A stretch of 64,000 nt of DNA from AP-15 sp963845735 (GTDB taxonomy: Bacteria; Pseudomonadota; Alphaproteobacteria; ATCC43930; CGMCC-115725), in assembly GCA_963845735.1 (NCBI GenBank), contig CAWJTR010000008.1, positions 186,001 through 250,000 of the forward strand, given 5' to 3'. The notes under the pieces are model-generated. The model had not been told where the DNA came from and made no database searches. It was given only the letters and a program-made list of their open reading frames with translations. The first letter of the stretch is position 1, and each line of letters starts with the position of its first letter. Both the position numbers and the translations under genes were made by a program. Positions 63,108 to 64,000 of this stretch are shown here, piece after piece.

Positions 63108-63831
63108 CGGACCGGCGCCGCCGGCCGCAGGCTCGACCAGGCGAGCCAGAGGCCCACGCCGACATAAGGCAGCATTGCCGGCACCCACATCAGCAGCCCG
63201 GCGAGTTGCTGGTCGGCGAGCGGAGAGAGTCCCCAGGGCAATGTGCTCGCTGAAATGCACCGCGTAAAGCGGCCGGGATGCGAAGACGATCAGTGCGCCG
63301 AGAAGACCCATCTGCCCGACCGTCGCCACCAGCGCGACGAGCGCCGGGCCGGGCCCGGCCCGCGGCGCCAGGATCGCCCGCCACATGAGCCAGCCGCTCC
63401 CCAGCAGCGAAGCCTGCATCAGCCAGTAGGCCGGCACCGTGGCGAGACCCCAACCATAGGGGCCCGGCGCGTGCCAGAGCCAAAGGATGACCGCATGCGC
63501 GGCGACGAGCAGCGAGAGCGGCGGCGAGCCCGCACGTCGCAGCGGAAACGCCAACGCCAGCAACGGCGCGACGGCGGCGACCAGAATGACATGATGGAAT
63601 ACCCGCGCCGAGAACAGCGCCGATGACAGCGCGCAGAGCGGGGAGACGAAGACGAGGGCCATCAGCGCGATTGCGCCACAGACCCGCACCGGCGTTGGAC
63701 GAACGGCCGCGAGCGACCGCCAAAGCCAAGGCCGCGAGCGCCGCGATCAGCAGCGGATCGAAATTCCAGCGTACCCACAAATCGTCCGGGACCGCCGCGG
63801 GACCGCAATATGCGATCAGTGGATCCGACAC
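63104..63831 (-). CDS. ctaG: Cytochrome c oxidase assembly protein (Caa3-type CtaG), two frameshifts
   Basis: This integral membrane protein starts GTG at 63829-63831 after GAGGAG, and its N-terminus runs DPLIAYCGPAAVPDDLWVRW. The middle (SSALFSARVFHHVILVAAVA, then VAAHAVILWLWHAP) and the C-terminus (WVPAMLPYVGVGLWLAWSSL) lie in other frames; shifts are near 63725 and 63232. In all about 242 residues with seven hydrophobic segments remain. CtaG is required to insert copper into the Cu-B site. It is the first gene of the oxidase operon. Confidence 0.83.
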
Positions 63832-64000
63832 GATCTCCTCGTCAGCATCGTGGCGCGCCGTCTATCCCAACTATGACGAGCGGCAAATCGAGTAGCCAGA
63901 GAAAACCAGCAGCCGCGACGTTCGAGACGCCTTCGTGCGCGCCTCGTCTCGGTTAGGGCCGCCGATCATCATCGTCGCGTCGGTCGTAGATGCCTCGCAT
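63832..64000. other. Right-edge region upstream of the oxidase operon
   Basis: No gene is supported. A minus frame reading in from the right edge ends at 63953, but only 15 codons are visible. Confidence 0.4.

Noticed and set aside
63953..64000. C-terminal end of a gene entering from the right edge
   Set aside because: Fifteen codons with an Asp-rich tail are not enough to support a gene.

Overview
This is a high-GC window from an alphaproteobacterium. The evidence is mitochondrial-type aconitase, transhydrogenase with a split alpha subunit (PntAA/PntAB), COQ9, a TIGR02444 protein, the block rluD / DUF6476 / rpoH, YdcH-type small proteins, and a tiny GTG-started ORF behind a Shine-Dalgarno element that copies the anti-SD complement. 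The order cannot be fixed from this sequence; Rhodospirillales or Hyphomicrobiales both fit. No rRNA, tRNA, CRISPR array, IS transposase or phage gene was found.

Layout. 1-5 kb: 5' part of acnA, a two-component pair, and an ECF sigma / anti-sigma pair, all on minus. 5-13 kb: housekeeping genes (pntAA-pntAB-pntB, rpsU, a peptide deformylase, COQ9, purE-purK, two YdcH genes around TIGR02444 and ubiX). 13.4-24.7 kb: accessory catabolism (GMC oxidoreductase, amidohydrolase, molybdenum hydroxylase large subunit, MetE-like protein, class III aminotransferase, DUF917 protein, hydantoinase). An extended-SD mini-gene lies at 20.19 kb. 24.7-32.5 kb: core genes (sppA, aroC, fabI, yihY, pdxH, cation efflux, DUF155). 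33-39 kb: an oxygenase / cupin / lactonase-fold / HAD operon, a GST, an Ldh-family dehydrogenase and a VOC protein. 39-46.5 kb: rpoH, rluD, DUF6476, a methyltransferase fused to an ATP-grasp domain, argE, folE, apaG. 46.5-58.5 kb: accessory genes with many dispersed repeats, a GIY-YIG endonuclease gene between inverted hairpins, a PEP-CTERM protein, a toxin-antitoxin pair, and a Cys-rich secreted protein between two 314-bp direct repeats. 58.5-63.9 kb: a heme-copper oxidase operon (ctaG, a CopD-like protein, coxB, a fused subunit I/III, a small membrane subunit), with its 3' end against a truncated PEP-CTERM gene.

About 25 single-base frameshifts interrupt 17 or so otherwise well-conserved genes. 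In nearly every case I worked through, deleting one base restores a conserved motif, which points to insertion errors in the read or assembly more than to gene decay. I therefore annotate most of these as CDS, with the full inferred extent and an approximate shift position.

The items most worth following up are the extended-SD mini-gene, the GIY-YIG gene with its GNRA-like hairpins, the 314-bp repeat pair, the methyltransferase/ATP-grasp fusion, and the oxidase whose usual proton-path Glu and Lys are replaced.
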